Of a DNA stretch of 64,000 nucleotides, positions 18,317 through 27,674 are shown one piece after another; position 1 is the first letter of the stretch, and each line of letters starts with the position of its first letter. The position numbers were made by a program, and so were the translations under genes. The notes beneath the pieces were generated by a model, which was given only the letters and a program-made list of their open reading frames with translations, was not told where the DNA came from and searched no databases. The DNA comes from Streptomyces nitrosporeus (GTDB lineage Bacteria > Actinomycetota > Actinomycetes > Streptomycetales > Streptomycetaceae). Location: assembly GCF_008704555.1 (NCBI RefSeq), contig NZ_CP023702.1, positions 5,866,001 through 5,930,000 on the forward strand. Reading direction: 5' to 3'.

Positions 18317-20863
18317 ATGTCCGTACTGACGCGCGACGAAGCGCAGACCCGTGCCCACCTCATCGACGTACACCGGTACACCGTCGACCTCGACCTCACC
18401 ACCGGCGAGAACACCTTCGGCTCCCGTACCACCATCCGGTTCACCGCCAGAACCCCCGGTGACACCTTCGTCGAACTCAAGCCGGAGACCCTGCACACCC
18501 TCACGCTCGACGGACAGCCCCTCGACCCCCACCACCTCGACGGCAACCGCTACCCCCTCCACGGCCTCACCGCCGGCCCCCACGAACTCACCGCCGACAC
18601 GACGATGCGCTACTCACGCACCGGCGAGGGCATGCACCGCTTCACCGACCCCGCCGACGGCGAGACCTACCTCTACACCCAGCTCTTCCTCGACGACGTC
18701 CAACGCGTCTTCGCCGCCTTCGACCAACCCGACCTCAAAGCCGCCTTCGACATCACCGTCACCGCACCCCCCGCCTGGACCGTCCTCGGCAACGGCACCG
18801 CCACCCGGACCGCCGAAGGCCACTGGACCCTCACCACCACCCCACCCATCTCCACCTACCTCGTCGCCGTCGCCGCCGGACCCTGGCACTCCGTCACCAC
18901 CCACCACGCCGGCATCCCCTTCGGCATCCACTGCCGCCGCTCCCTCGCCCCCCACCTCGACACCGACGCCGACGAGATCCTCACCCTCACCCGCGCCTGC
19001 TACGACCGCTACCACGAGAAATTCGACGAGCCCTACCCCTTCGACTCCTACGACCAGGCCTTCGTCCCCGAATTCAACGCCGGCGCCATGGAGAACCCCG
19101 GACTCGTCACCTTCCGCGACGAATTCGTCTTCCGCTCCGCCGTCACCGACACCGAACGCCAGACCCGCGCCATGGTCATCTCCCACGAGATGGCCCATAT
19201 GTGGTTCGGCGACCTCGTCACCCTCACCTGGTGGGACGACATCTGGCTCAACGAGTCCTTCGCCGAGTACATGGGCTACCAGACCCTCACCGAAGCCACC
19301 CGCTTCACCGGCACCTGGACCGAATTCGGTGTCTCACGCAAAGGCTGGGGCTACGACGCCGACCAACGCCCCTCCACCCACCCCGTAGCACCCCACCCCG
19401 ACGCCGTACCCGACACCGCCTCCGCCCTCCTCAACTTCGACGGCATCTCCTACTCCAAGGGCGCCTCCGCCCTCCGCCAACTCGTCACCTGGCTCGGCGA
19501 GAAGGACTTCCTCGCAGGCATCAACACCCACTTCGCCCGCCACAAATTCGCCAACGCCACCCTCGCCGACTTCATCGACAACCTCGCCACCGCCACCGAC
19601 CGCGACGTCCACACCTGGGCCACCGACTGGCTCCGCACCACCGGCCCCGACACCCTCACCGCACAGACCGACACCACCCGGAACACCTGGACCCTCACCG
19701 TCCACCACACCGGAACCCGCCCCCACCGCATCGCCGTCGGCGCCTACGACCACACCCTCGACACCCACACCGGAACCACCCGCCTCGCCCCCCGCGAACA
19801 CTTCGAACTCGACATCCCCCAACACACCCCCACCACCCGCCCCGGCCCCCGCCCCGCCCTCGTCGTACCCAACGACCACGACCTCACCTACGCCAAGATC
19901 CGCCTCGACCCCACCTCCTGGAACACCGCCCTCACCCACCTCTCCGCCATCCCCGACGCCCTCACCCGCGCCGTCATCTGGAACACCGCCCGCGACATGG
20001 TCCGCGACGGCGAACTCCACCCCACCACCTACCTCACCGCCGCCCGCACCCACCTCCCCCACGAAACCGACCTCGCCCTCCTCCAAGGCGTCCTCACCTT
20101 CGCCCACACCCACATCACCGACCGCTACCTCACCCCCACCGAACGCCCCACCGCACTCACCACCCTCACCGCCCTCTGCCGCGACCTCCTCCGCCGCACC
20201 GAAGGCCTCACCCCCAACGACTGGGAACACACCACCCCCCACACCACCGACCCCGGCCTCCGCCTCACCGCCGTACGCCACTTCATCGACGCCGCCACCC
20301 AACCCGACACCATCCAGGACTGGCTCCACGACGGAACCGTCCCCGGCGGACCACACCTCGACCCCGAACTCCGCTGGCGCATCCTCACCCGCCTCGCCGT
20401 CCTCGGCGCCACCGACACCACCACCATCGACCACCACCTCGCCGCCGACCCCAGCGCCACCGGCCAGGAAGGCGCCGCCCGCTGCCGCGCCGCCCTCCCC
20501 ACCCCCGAAGCCAAAGCCACCGCCTGGAACGCCCTCTTCCACGACGACACCCTGTCCAACTACCTCTTCACCGCCACCGCCCAAGGCTTTTGGCAACCCG
20601 AACAGAGCGACCTCCTCCACGACTACGTCCACCGCTACTACACCGACGCACCCGCCCTCGCCACCCGCCGGGGCCCCGCCATCGCCGAAGCCGCCGGCCG
20701 CCACGCCTTCCCCGCCCACGCCATCGACACCGACCACCTCACCACCGGCACCACAGCCCTCGACGACCCCCGGCTCACCCCCGCCCTCCACCGCAAACTC
20801 ACCGACCAACTCGACGACCTGCGCCGCGCCCTCGCCGTACGCCGAGCCACCACCACCCCCTGA
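18317..20863 (+). CDS. pepN: Aminopeptidase N (M1 family)
   Basis: An 848-residue zinc aminopeptidase that trims N-terminal residues from peptides in the cytoplasm. The exopeptidase motif GAMEN is at residues 256-260, and the zinc site HExxH is His290, Glu291 and His294 with the third ligand in WLNESFAEYMG. The C-terminal half is the ERAP1-like helical domain, as in actinobacterial PepN. An in-frame ATG at 18308 would add three residues; neither start has a clear ribosome site. Codon choice is strikingly biased to C-ending codons plus GAA and CAA, unlike gltBD upstream but shared with the next genes. Confidence 0.95.
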   Translation: MSVLTRDEAQTRAHLIDVHRYTVDLDLTTGENTFGSRTTIRFTARTPGDTFVELKPETLHTLTLDGQPLDPHHLDGNRYPLHGLTAGPHELTADTTMRYSRTGEGMHRFTDPADGETYLYTQLFLDDVQRVFAAFDQPDLKAAFDITVTAPPAWTVLGNGTATRTAEGHWTLTTTPPISTYLVAVAAGPWHSVTTHHAGIPFGIHCRRSLAPHLDTDADEILTLTRACYDRYHEKFDEPYPFDSYDQAFVPEFNAGAMENPGLVTFRDEFVFRSAVTDTERQTRAMVISHEMAHMWFGDLVTLTWWDDIWLNESFAEYMGYQTLTEATRFTGTWTEFGVSRKGWGYDADQRPSTHPVAPHPDAVPDTASALLNFDGISYSKGASALRQLVTWLGEKDFLAGINTHFARHKFANATLADFIDNLATATDRDVHTWATDWLRTTGPDTLTAQTDTTRNTWTLTVHHTGTRPHRIAVGAYDHTLDTHTGTTRLAPREHFELDIPQHTPTTRPGPRPALVVPNDHDLTYAKIRLDPTSWNTALTHLSAIPDALTRAVIWNTARDMVRDGELHPTTYLTAARTHLPHETDLALLQGVLTFAHTHITDRYLTPTERPTALTTLTALCRDLLRRTEGLTPNDWEHTTPHTTDPGLRLTAVRHFIDAATQPDTIQDWLHDGTVPGGPHLDPELRWRILTRLAVLGATDTTTIDHHLAADPSATGQEGAARCRAALPTPEAKATAWNALFHDDTLSNYLFTATAQGFWQPEQSDLLHDYVHRYYTDAPALATRRGPAIAEAAGRHAFPAHAIDTDHLTTGTTALDDPRLTPALHRKLTDQLDDLRRALAVRRATTTP

Positions 20864-21017
20864 CCGGCCCCACACCCACCCACCCACCCCGCAACCGTGC
20901 CCGGCCCCCCACCACACGAGGAGCCGGGCACAGACATACGGAAAACGCACACCCACGGCACCCGGAAGGACACACCCCCCACCGACCGAACACCCATACC
21001 CCTTTCGGATCCAGATC

Positions 21018-21042
21018 GTTGAGCTAAGGGTTGCCTTTCAAC
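21018..21042. promoter_or_regulatory. Imperfect dyad, candidate iron box upstream of the siderophore-type genes
   Basis: GTTGA at 21018-21022 and TCAAC at 21038-21042 flank an inner pair AAGG/CCTT (21026-21029 and 21034-21037), about 60 bases before the decarboxylase start. The position and the AAGG...CCTT core are compatible with a DmdR1/IdeR-type iron box, but the match to the 19-bp consensus I remember is weak. This is inference from context. Confidence 0.3.
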
Positions 21043-21101
21043 CGGCCCCAACCGAAGAACACGGACCAGCCGACACGACCACCCGAAGGACCCCACCACC
21101 C

Positions 21102-22571
21102 ATGCCCACCCCACCCCTCGCGGGCGGCACCGCAGGCCCCACCCACCTGCGCCCCCTCCTCGACACCGTCCTCACCGCCCTCCACGACGGCGCCACCCGC
21201 CGCAACGGCCCCCTCCCCGCCGGCGGACCCGACACCGTCACCCACCACACCCGCACCACCACCGGACCCGTCCTCCCCGACCACGGAACCGGCCCCCACC
21301 ACGCCCTGCGCACCCTCGTCACCGCCCTCACCGAAGGCGCCGCCGACCCCGCCCACCCCCACTGCGCGGCCCACCTCCACACCCCACCCCTCGCACTCGC
21401 CGCCGCAGCCGACCTCGCCGCCTCAGCCCTCAACCCCTCCATGGACTCCTGGGACCAAGCACCCGCCGCCTCCGCCCTCGAAGCCGACCTCACCCGCACA
21501 CTCGCCACCGAGATCTACCCCCACACCCCCCACCCCGACGCCGTCATCACCACCGGCGGCACCGAAGCCAACCAACTCGCCCTCCTCCTCGCCCGCGAAC
21601 GCCACGGCCCCCTCCAGACCATCTGCGCCGCCAACGCCCACCACAGCATCACCCGCGCCACCTGGCTCCTCGGCCTGCCCCGCCCCGTCGTCATCCCCGC
21701 CCCCCGCGGCGTCATGGACCCCACCGCCCTCCACGACGCCCTCACCACCCTCACCGGCCCCCTCCTCGTCACCGCCACCGCCGGCACCACCGACACCGGC
21801 CGCATCGACCCCCTCGACCACATCGCCGACCTCACCACCACCCACGGCGCCGACCTCCACATCGACGCCGCCTACGGCGGCCCCCTCCTCCTCAGCCCCA
21901 CCCACCGCCACCTCCTCACCGGCCTCCACCGCGCCCACACCGTCACCCTCGACCTGCACAAACTCGGCTGGCAACCCGCCTCCGCCGGCATCCTCGCCGT
22001 CCCCGACCACCACCACCTCACCCCCCTCCACCACCACGCCCCCTACCTCAACGCCGACGACGACACCGAAGCCGGCCTCCCCGACCTCCTCGGCCGCTCC
22101 CTGCGCACCACCCGACGCCCCGACGCCCTCAAGATCGCCGTCACCCTCCAAGCACTCGGCCGCGACGGCCTCGCCGACCTCATCGACCGCACCCTCACCA
22201 CCGCACACCACCTCGCCGACCTCATCGACCAGCACCCCCACCTCCAGCTCTACGCCCGCCCCACCATCAGCACCGTCCTCTTCCGCCCCACCGGCACCGA
22301 CGACACCCACGTCGCCACCATCCGCCGCACCCTCCTCGACCAAGGCCACGCCGTACTCGGCCGCGCCCACGCCGACGGCCGCCTCTGGCTCAAAGCCACC
22401 CTCCTCAACCCCCACACCACCCCCGAGGACCACCACCGCCTCCTCACCCTCGTCACCCACACAGCCACCCGCACCCGCACCACCCCGGCCCCCGCACCCC
22501 GCCCGGCCGCACCCCCCGCCCCCAGGACCCCCGCACCCCACACCACCACGGAAGGCAGCAACCCCCGATGA
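21102..22571 (+). CDS. PLP-dependent amino-acid decarboxylase (DesA-like)
   Basis: A 489-residue group II pyridoxal-phosphate decarboxylase, the kind that makes diamines for hydroxamate siderophores (lysine to cadaverine in desferrioxamine synthesis) or acts on 2,4-diaminobutyrate. Motifs include TTGGTEANQLALLLAR (phosphate binding), HHSITRATWLLG (a His that stacks on PLP), HIDAAYGG (the Asp contacting the pyridine nitrogen) and LDLHKLGWQPASAG with the Schiff-base Lys. The last ~50 residues are Pro/Thr/Ala-rich. The stop and the next start form ATGA, so it is translated together with an N-hydroxylase. GAAGGA lies about 13 bases upstream. The substrate is inferred from its partner and is not proven. 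Confidence 0.85.
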   Translation: MPTPPLAGGTAGPTHLRPLLDTVLTALHDGATRRNGPLPAGGPDTVTHHTRTTTGPVLPDHGTGPHHALRTLVTALTEGAADPAHPHCAAHLHTPPLALAAAADLAASALNPSMDSWDQAPAASALEADLTRTLATEIYPHTPHPDAVITTGGTEANQLALLLARERHGPLQTICAANAHHSITRATWLLGLPRPVVIPAPRGVMDPTALHDALTTLTGPLLVTATAGTTDTGRIDPLDHIADLTTTHGADLHIDAAYGGPLLLSPTHRHLLTGLHRAHTVTLDLHKLGWQPASAGILAVPDHHHLTPLHHHAPYLNADDDTEAGLPDLLGRSLRTTRRPDALKIAVTLQALGRDGLADLIDRTLTTAHHLADLIDQHPHLQLYARPTISTVLFRPTGTDDTHVATIRRTLLDQGHAVLGRAHADGRLWLKATLLNPHTTPEDHHRLLTLVTHTATRTRTTPAPAPRPAAPPAPRTPAPHTTTEGSNPR

Positions 22572-23986
22572 CCGAGCCGGCCACCCACAAGAACACCCAC
22601 CGGATCCACGACCTCACCGGTATCGGCCTCGGCCCCTTCAACCTCTCCCTCGCCGCCCTCGCCCACCACACCCCCGGCCCACCCCTCACCACCGCCTTCT
22701 ACGAACAACGCCCCGCCTTCCACTGGCACCCCGGCCTCCTCATCGACGGCGCCACCCTCCAGGTCCCCTTCCTCGCCGACCTCACCACCCTCGCCGACCC
22801 CACCAGCCCCTGGACCTTCCTCAACTACCTCCGCACCCACGACCGCCTCTACCCCTTCTACTTCGCCGAGCAGTTCCACATCCACCGCGCCGAATACGAC
22901 GCCTACTGCCGCTGGGTCAGCGAACAACTCCCCACCACCCACTTCAACCACCACGTCGACGCCATCCACTGGAACCCCGACCACTCCCACTTCGACGTCG
23001 ACTGGACCCGAACCCACCCCGACAACACCACCCGCACCACCGGCCGCACCCACACCCGCAACATCGCCCTCGGCATCGGCACCGCCCCCTTCGTCCCCGA
23101 ACCCCTCCGCCCCCTCACCGACACCCCCCACCTCCCCGTCATCCACTCCGCCGACTACCTCGACCACCGCGAACAACTCCTGAGAGCCGGCCACATCACC
23201 GTCATCGGCTCCGGCCAGTCAGGCGCCGAGATCTTCCTCGACCTCCTCCGCGCCCGCCCCCACGGCACCGAACGCATCCACTGGCTCGCCCGCACCCAGG
23301 CCTTCGCCCCCATGGAGTACTCAAAACTCGGCCTCGAACACTTCACCCCCGACTACACCCGCTACTTCCACGCACTCCCCGAAGACGTACGCGACACCCT
23401 CGTCCCCCAGCAGTGGCAACTCCACAAAGGCATCGACACCGACACCATCGCCGCCATCCACGACGAGCTCTACCGCCGCACCCTCCACGGAGGCTGGCCC
23501 GACGCCACCCTCACCCCCGGCGTCACCGTCCGCACCGCCGGCCGCCTCACCGGCAACCGCATCGAACTCCACCTCGAACACACCCAGCAGAACACCCGCA
23601 CCACCCTCACCACCGACGCCGTCGTCCTCGCCACCGGCTACCGCGAACGCCCCCTCGGCACCCTCCTCACCCACATCACCCCCCACCTCCGCCGCGACGA
23701 CCACGGCCGCCCCCGCATCGACACCCACTTCCGCCTCGACCTCGACCCCGCCATCACCGGCAACATCTACGTACAGAACGCCGAACGCCACACCCACGGC
23801 GTAGGCGCACCCGACCTCGGCCTCGCCGCCTGGCGCAGCGCCACCATCCTCAACAACCTCACCGGCACCAACCCCTACCCCCTCCCGCAGCGCACCGCCT
23901 TCACCACCTTCGGCCTCACCCCCCACCCCACCCCCCGCATCCCCGGCCAGCACCGGCCCCGCACCCCCCTCACCCACCACCACTGA
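22568..23986 (+). CDS. Lysine/ornithine/diamine N-monooxygenase (DesB/IucD-like)
   Basis: A 472-residue flavoprotein of the SidA/IucD/PvdA family. It hydroxylates the terminal amine of lysine, ornithine or cadaverine using FAD, NADPH and O2, the committed step of hydroxamate siderophore synthesis. FAD binding is GIGLGPFNLSLAAL near the N-terminus. The NADPH site is VIGSGQSGAEIFLDLL in the middle, and the C-terminal ATGYRERPL motif is the family's substrate/FAD signature. It is coupled to the decarboxylase by an ATGA overlap. The usual acyltransferase and NIS synthetase partners are not downstream; a terminator and a convergent gene follow. Codon use is extremely C-rich, like its neighbours. 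Confidence 0.9.
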   Translation: MTEPATHKNTHRIHDLTGIGLGPFNLSLAALAHHTPGPPLTTAFYEQRPAFHWHPGLLIDGATLQVPFLADLTTLADPTSPWTFLNYLRTHDRLYPFYFAEQFHIHRAEYDAYCRWVSEQLPTTHFNHHVDAIHWNPDHSHFDVDWTRTHPDNTTRTTGRTHTRNIALGIGTAPFVPEPLRPLTDTPHLPVIHSADYLDHREQLLRAGHITVIGSGQSGAEIFLDLLRARPHGTERIHWLARTQAFAPMEYSKLGLEHFTPDYTRYFHALPEDVRDTLVPQQWQLHKGIDTDTIAAIHDELYRRTLHGGWPDATLTPGVTVRTAGRLTGNRIELHLEHTQQNTRTTLTTDAVVLATGYRERPLGTLLTHITPHLRRDDHGRPRIDTHFRLDLDPAITGNIYVQNAERHTHGVGAPDLGLAAWRSATILNNLTGTNPYPLPQRTAFTTFGLTPHPTPRIPGQHRPRTPLTHHH

Positions 23987-24071
23987 CCTCACCCACCACC
24001 ACTGACCCACCCCGCCCCACACACCAGAACCCCACCCCAGCACCCGCACCCCGGCACCCGCACACACGAAA

Positions 24072-24103
24072 GCGGCCGCCCCCTCGAAAGAGGAGACGGC
24101 CGC
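24072..24103. terminator. Bidirectional terminator between the N-hydroxylase and 5'-nucleotidase genes
   Basis: GCGGCCG (24072-24078) pairs with CGGCCGC (24097-24103), and an inner CCTC-GAAA-GAGG stem sits within. It lies between two convergent stop codons, so it can serve both genes. Confidence 0.75.
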
Positions 24104-24119
24104 CACCACACCGACCCGG

Positions 24120-25937
24120 TCAGAAAACCGGCACACCATCCCGCGTCAGACGCCACCCCACCGAAGCGAACTCAGCAGGATCCACCGTCCCCTTCTCCCG
24201 CACCCACCCGATGATCGTGTTCCGGATCTCCTCCGAATCCGCCCACACCTGCTCCGCACCCGGCACATGCGGAAAATTACCCCCGCCACTCGCCCGGTAA
24301 TTGTTCACCGCGAACACGAACCGCGCCGCCGGATCCACCGGCGCCCCCTCGAACGACAACCCCACGATCCGCGAACCCACCGGCTGCGCGATATCGATGT
24401 CGTACGACACACCCGACACCACGTCGTAGTTGTAATCCGGAATACCCTCAGCATTCGTCAGCGCCGACGTGTCCACCGGCACCCCCGCAGCCGTCCGCAC
24501 GTAATACCGCGCCGAATACTCCAGATAATCCTTCACCTGAGCACCCGTCAACAGCCGCGCCTCCAAGGTGTTCTCGAACGGATACAACCCCGCCGCATCC
24601 CTGATCGTCACCTCACCCGCCGGAATCCCCGCCGTACGCGAGAAACACGCAGCCTGCGACAACACCGGCAACCCCGCGTACGCCCCACCCGCCAACGCCG
24701 CCCGCACCGTCTCCACCTGCACCAGATTGATCAGATCGATGACCGGCTCGTCCTTCCACGGCGCATCCGCCGTCGACATCGCCGCCACCGACGTACCGAT
24801 CACCTGATTCACATACGCCACCACCTTCGCATGCTCATCCCCGAGCAACGACGTGATCCGCGCATCCTCCTCCACCGTGTTCGAATTCAGCACCTGGGCC
24901 CCCACCTTCTCGACCACCCAACGCCCCTTCTCCCACACCACATCGAAATCGAACAACGTCAACCGCTGCCCCCACTTCAACGGCTCCGACAGAACAACCC
25001 GCTGCCCCGTCTCCTTGTTCGTCACAAAATACTCAGGGATCTCCGCATGCGCGTGCCCCACCAGAATCGCGTCGATCCCCGGAACCTGCTCCGCCATCAG
25101 ACCCGCCGCATTCTCCACATACGGCACCTGATCCCCGTACGACGACGTACCCGACGAACCCGAATGCGCCGAAACGACCACCACATCCGCACCCATCGAA
25201 CGCAACTTCGGAACCCACTTCGCCGCCTGCTCCTCAAGACCCGGGAACACCATCCTCCCGCCCACGTTCGCCTTGTCCCAGATCGCGATACCAGGATTCG
25301 TCAACCCCAGAACCGCCACCCGCACATCACGACCGTGCGGCGTACGCAAACGCTTGATCACATACGGAGTGAACGCCGGCCGCAACGACTTCGCATCCAG
25401 CGCGTTCGCCCCCAGCAACGGGAAATCACACTGCTCCTCGAACTTCCGCAGCAACGGAATCCCGTAATTGAACTCATGGTTTCCGAGCGCCGCCGCGTCA
25501 TAACCGATCCTGTTCATCGCCGACGCCATCGGATGCACCGGCCCACTCCTCGCCGTGATCGGATCGACCTTCGCGTAGTAGTACGAAAGCTGAGTGCCCT
25601 GGATCGTGTCACCCGCATCGATCAGCAGCGTATTCCGCCGGCCCCGCTCCTCACGCACCCGATCCACCAACGTCGAGATCTTCGCCAGACCCACATCGTT
25701 GTGCGCCTTGTCGTCGAACTCCGCATCGGTGAAGTAATCCCAGTTGAACACGTTCCCATGGAGATCCGTCGTCCCCATCACCGTGAACGAGTACCGCCTC
25801 GCCGGACGGCCGCGCCCCTGCCCGACCCCCTCGCCCCCGGCCGCGGCAGCAGGCCCCGCCACCACCCCGCCCGCCAGCGCCGCACCAGCACCGGCAACAG
25901 CCGAACCACCCAGGAACGCCCTACGGTTCAACGCCAT
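24120..25937 (-). CDS. Tat-exported bifunctional metallophosphatase/5'-nucleotidase
   Basis: A 605-residue secreted phosphoesterase. The N-terminus is a twin-arginine signal (NRRAFLGGSAVAGAG, then an Ala/Gly-rich h-region and a probable cleavage after AAAA). The calcineurin-like metallophosphatase domain shows TTDLHGN, DAGDTIQGT, ALGNHEFNYG and LVGHAHAEIP, the usual dinuclear metal ligands. The C-terminal 5'-nucleotidase domain includes GLYPFENTL and the substrate-stacking NNYRASGGG segment. It probably releases phosphate and nucleosides outside the cell. The ATG at 25937 has GAGGAG upstream. Although on the minus strand, its plus-strand complement keeps the local C-rich bias, so it uses unusual codons such as GAT, CCT and GCT. 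Confidence 0.92.
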   Translation of the reverse strand: MALNRRAFLGGSAVAGAGAALAGGVVAGPAAAAGGEGVGQGRGRPARRYSFTVMGTTDLHGNVFNWDYFTDAEFDDKAHNDVGLAKISTLVDRVREERGRRNTLLIDAGDTIQGTQLSYYYAKVDPITARSGPVHPMASAMNRIGYDAAALGNHEFNYGIPLLRKFEEQCDFPLLGANALDAKSLRPAFTPYVIKRLRTPHGRDVRVAVLGLTNPGIAIWDKANVGGRMVFPGLEEQAAKWVPKLRSMGADVVVVSAHSGSSGTSSYGDQVPYVENAAGLMAEQVPGIDAILVGHAHAEIPEYFVTNKETGQRVVLSEPLKWGQRLTLFDFDVVWEKGRWVVEKVGAQVLNSNTVEEDARITSLLGDEHAKVVAYVNQVIGTSVAAMSTADAPWKDEPVIDLINLVQVETVRAALAGGAYAGLPVLSQAACFSRTAGIPAGEVTIRDAAGLYPFENTLEARLLTGAQVKDYLEYSARYYVRTAAGVPVDTSALTNAEGIPDYNYDVVSGVSYDIDIAQPVGSRIVGLSFEGAPVDPAARFVFAVNNYRASGGGNFPHVPGAEQVWADSEEIRNTIIGWVREKGTVDPAEFASVGWRLTRDGVPVF

Positions 25938-26231
25938 GCCCAACTCCTCGTCCACGTACATCCGAGCGAACAACGCGCGTAGATTCTGACCCGGCCATCC
26001 CGCCCCGCAACACCCCGCACAGGTTGCGATCTGATGACCACCGGCGACACCCCCGCCCCGCCACACCCCCCGGCGCCGCACCCCGCCCGGCCCCACCGGA
26101 ACACCCCGCCCCCGCTCAGAAGAGCACCCGCCCGCACAACTAAACAGTTGTCAATAACCTTTCACCAAAAGGATGTTGGACTGTCAGACAGACCCAATTT
26201 CCTACCCGTAGGTAAGGTCTAGGGTCGAACC
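25938..26231. promoter_or_regulatory. Divergent promoter region for 5'-nucleotidase and pyruvate kinase
   Basis: The stretch 26140-26230 is the most AT-rich piece in this part. It contains the palindrome CTGTCAGACAG (26181-26191), the palindrome CCTAC-CC-GTAGG (26201-26212) and a TAGGGT hexamer (26220-26225) only six bases before the pyk ATG. No ribosome site is evident, so pyk may have a leaderless transcript starting at or next to its ATG. The regulator is unknown. Confidence 0.45.
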
Positions 26232-27665
26232 ATGCGCCGAGCAAAAATCGTTTGTACCCTGGGCCCCGCAACCGACACATACGACCAGATCAAGGCACTG
26301 GTCGAAGCCGGAATGAACATCGCCCGCCTCAACCTCAGCCACGGCACCTACACCGAACACGAACAGCGCTACCACCACGTACGCAAAGCCTCCGAAGAAA
26401 CCGGCCGCAGCGTCGGAATCCTCGCCGACCTCCAAGGCCCGAAGATCCGACTCGGCCGCTTCACCGAAGGCCCCGTACTCCTCGAACGCGGCGACGACTT
26501 CACCATCACCGTCGAACCCGTCGAAGGTGACCGCCACACCTGCGGAACCACCTACCCAGGACTCGCCACCGACGTCACCCCCGGCGAACGCATCCTCATC
26601 GACGACGGCCGCGTCACCCTCGAAGTCACCCACGTCGACGGACCCCGCGTCCACACCACCGTCATCGAAGGCGGCATGGTCTCCGACCACAAGGGACTCA
26701 ACCTCCCCGGCGTCGCGGTCTCCGTACCCGCCCTCTCCGACAAGGACATCGACGACCTCCGCTGGGCCCTGCGCACCGGCGCCGACATCATCGCCCTGTC
26801 CTTCGTACGCACCGGACGCGACATCGACGACGTCCACCGCATCATGGACGAGGAGAACCGCCGCCTCCCCGTCATCGCCAAAGTCGAAAAACCCCAAGCC
26901 GTCGACAACATCGACGACATCGTCGCCGCCTTCGACGGCATCATGGTCGCCCGCGGAGACCTCGGCGTCGAAATGCCCCTCGAACAAGTCCCCATCGTCC
27001 AGAAGCGCGCCATCAAACTCGCCAAACGCAACGCCAAACCGGTCATCGTCGCCACCCAGATGCTCGACTCGATGATCGACAACTCCCGCCCCACCCGCGC
27101 AGAAGCCTCCGACGTCGCCAACGCCGTCATCGACGGCACCGACGCCGTCATGCTCTCCGGCGAAACCAGCGTCGGCACCTACCCCGTCGAAACCGTCGCC
27201 ACCATGGCCCGCATCGTCGAAGCCGCCGAGGAAGACATCCTCGCCAAGGGCCTCCCGCCCCTCACCGAACGCAACAAACCCCGCACCCAGGGCGGATCCG
27301 TCGCCCGCGCCGCCGCCGAGATCGGCGACTTCCTCGGCGCCAAGTACCTCGTCGCCTTCACCCAGACCGGCGACACCGTCCAACGCCTCTCCCGCTACCG
27401 CTCACCCATCCCCCTCCTCGCCTTCACCCCCGACGAAGCCACCCGCGCCCGGCTGAACCTCACCTGGGGCGTGGAAACATTCCTCGGACCGCACGTGGAC
27501 TCCACAGACGCGATGGTGGCCCAGGTGGACGAGGAACTGCTGCGCATCGGGCGGTGCGAGAAGGGCGACGTGGTGGTCATCACGGCCGGCTCCCCGCCGG
27601 GCGTCGCCGGCACGACGAACCTGGTGCGGGTGCACCACATCGGCGAGGACGACAGCCCGGCGTGA
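26232..27665 (+). CDS. pyk: Pyruvate kinase
   Basis: A 477-residue glycolytic enzyme making pyruvate and ATP from phosphoenolpyruvate and ADP. It begins RRAKIVCTLGPATDT. Substrate and metal residues appear as MNIARLNLSHG, ILADLQGPKIRLG, the catalytic Lys in VIAKVEKPQA, MVARGDLGVEMP and MLDSMI, and the allosteric C-terminal domain runs to the end. Length is normal. The first ~400 codons use mostly C-ending codons with GAA and CAA, whereas the last ~65 switch to GTG, CTG, GAG and GCG. It is convergent with the LAGLIDADG gene, with only nine bases between the stops. Confidence 0.97.
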   Translation: MRRAKIVCTLGPATDTYDQIKALVEAGMNIARLNLSHGTYTEHEQRYHHVRKASEETGRSVGILADLQGPKIRLGRFTEGPVLLERGDDFTITVEPVEGDRHTCGTTYPGLATDVTPGERILIDDGRVTLEVTHVDGPRVHTTVIEGGMVSDHKGLNLPGVAVSVPALSDKDIDDLRWALRTGADIIALSFVRTGRDIDDVHRIMDEENRRLPVIAKVEKPQAVDNIDDIVAAFDGIMVARGDLGVEMPLEQVPIVQKRAIKLAKRNAKPVIVATQMLDSMIDNSRPTRAEASDVANAVIDGTDAVMLSGETSVGTYPVETVATMARIVEAAEEDILAKGLPPLTERNKPRTQGGSVARAAAEIGDFLGAKYLVAFTQTGDTVQRLSRYRSPIPLLAFTPDEATRARLNLTWGVETFLGPHVDSTDAMVAQVDEELLRIGRCEKGDVVVITAGSPPGVAGTTNLVRVHHIGEDDSPA

Positions 27666-27674
27666 CGGCCGTCG

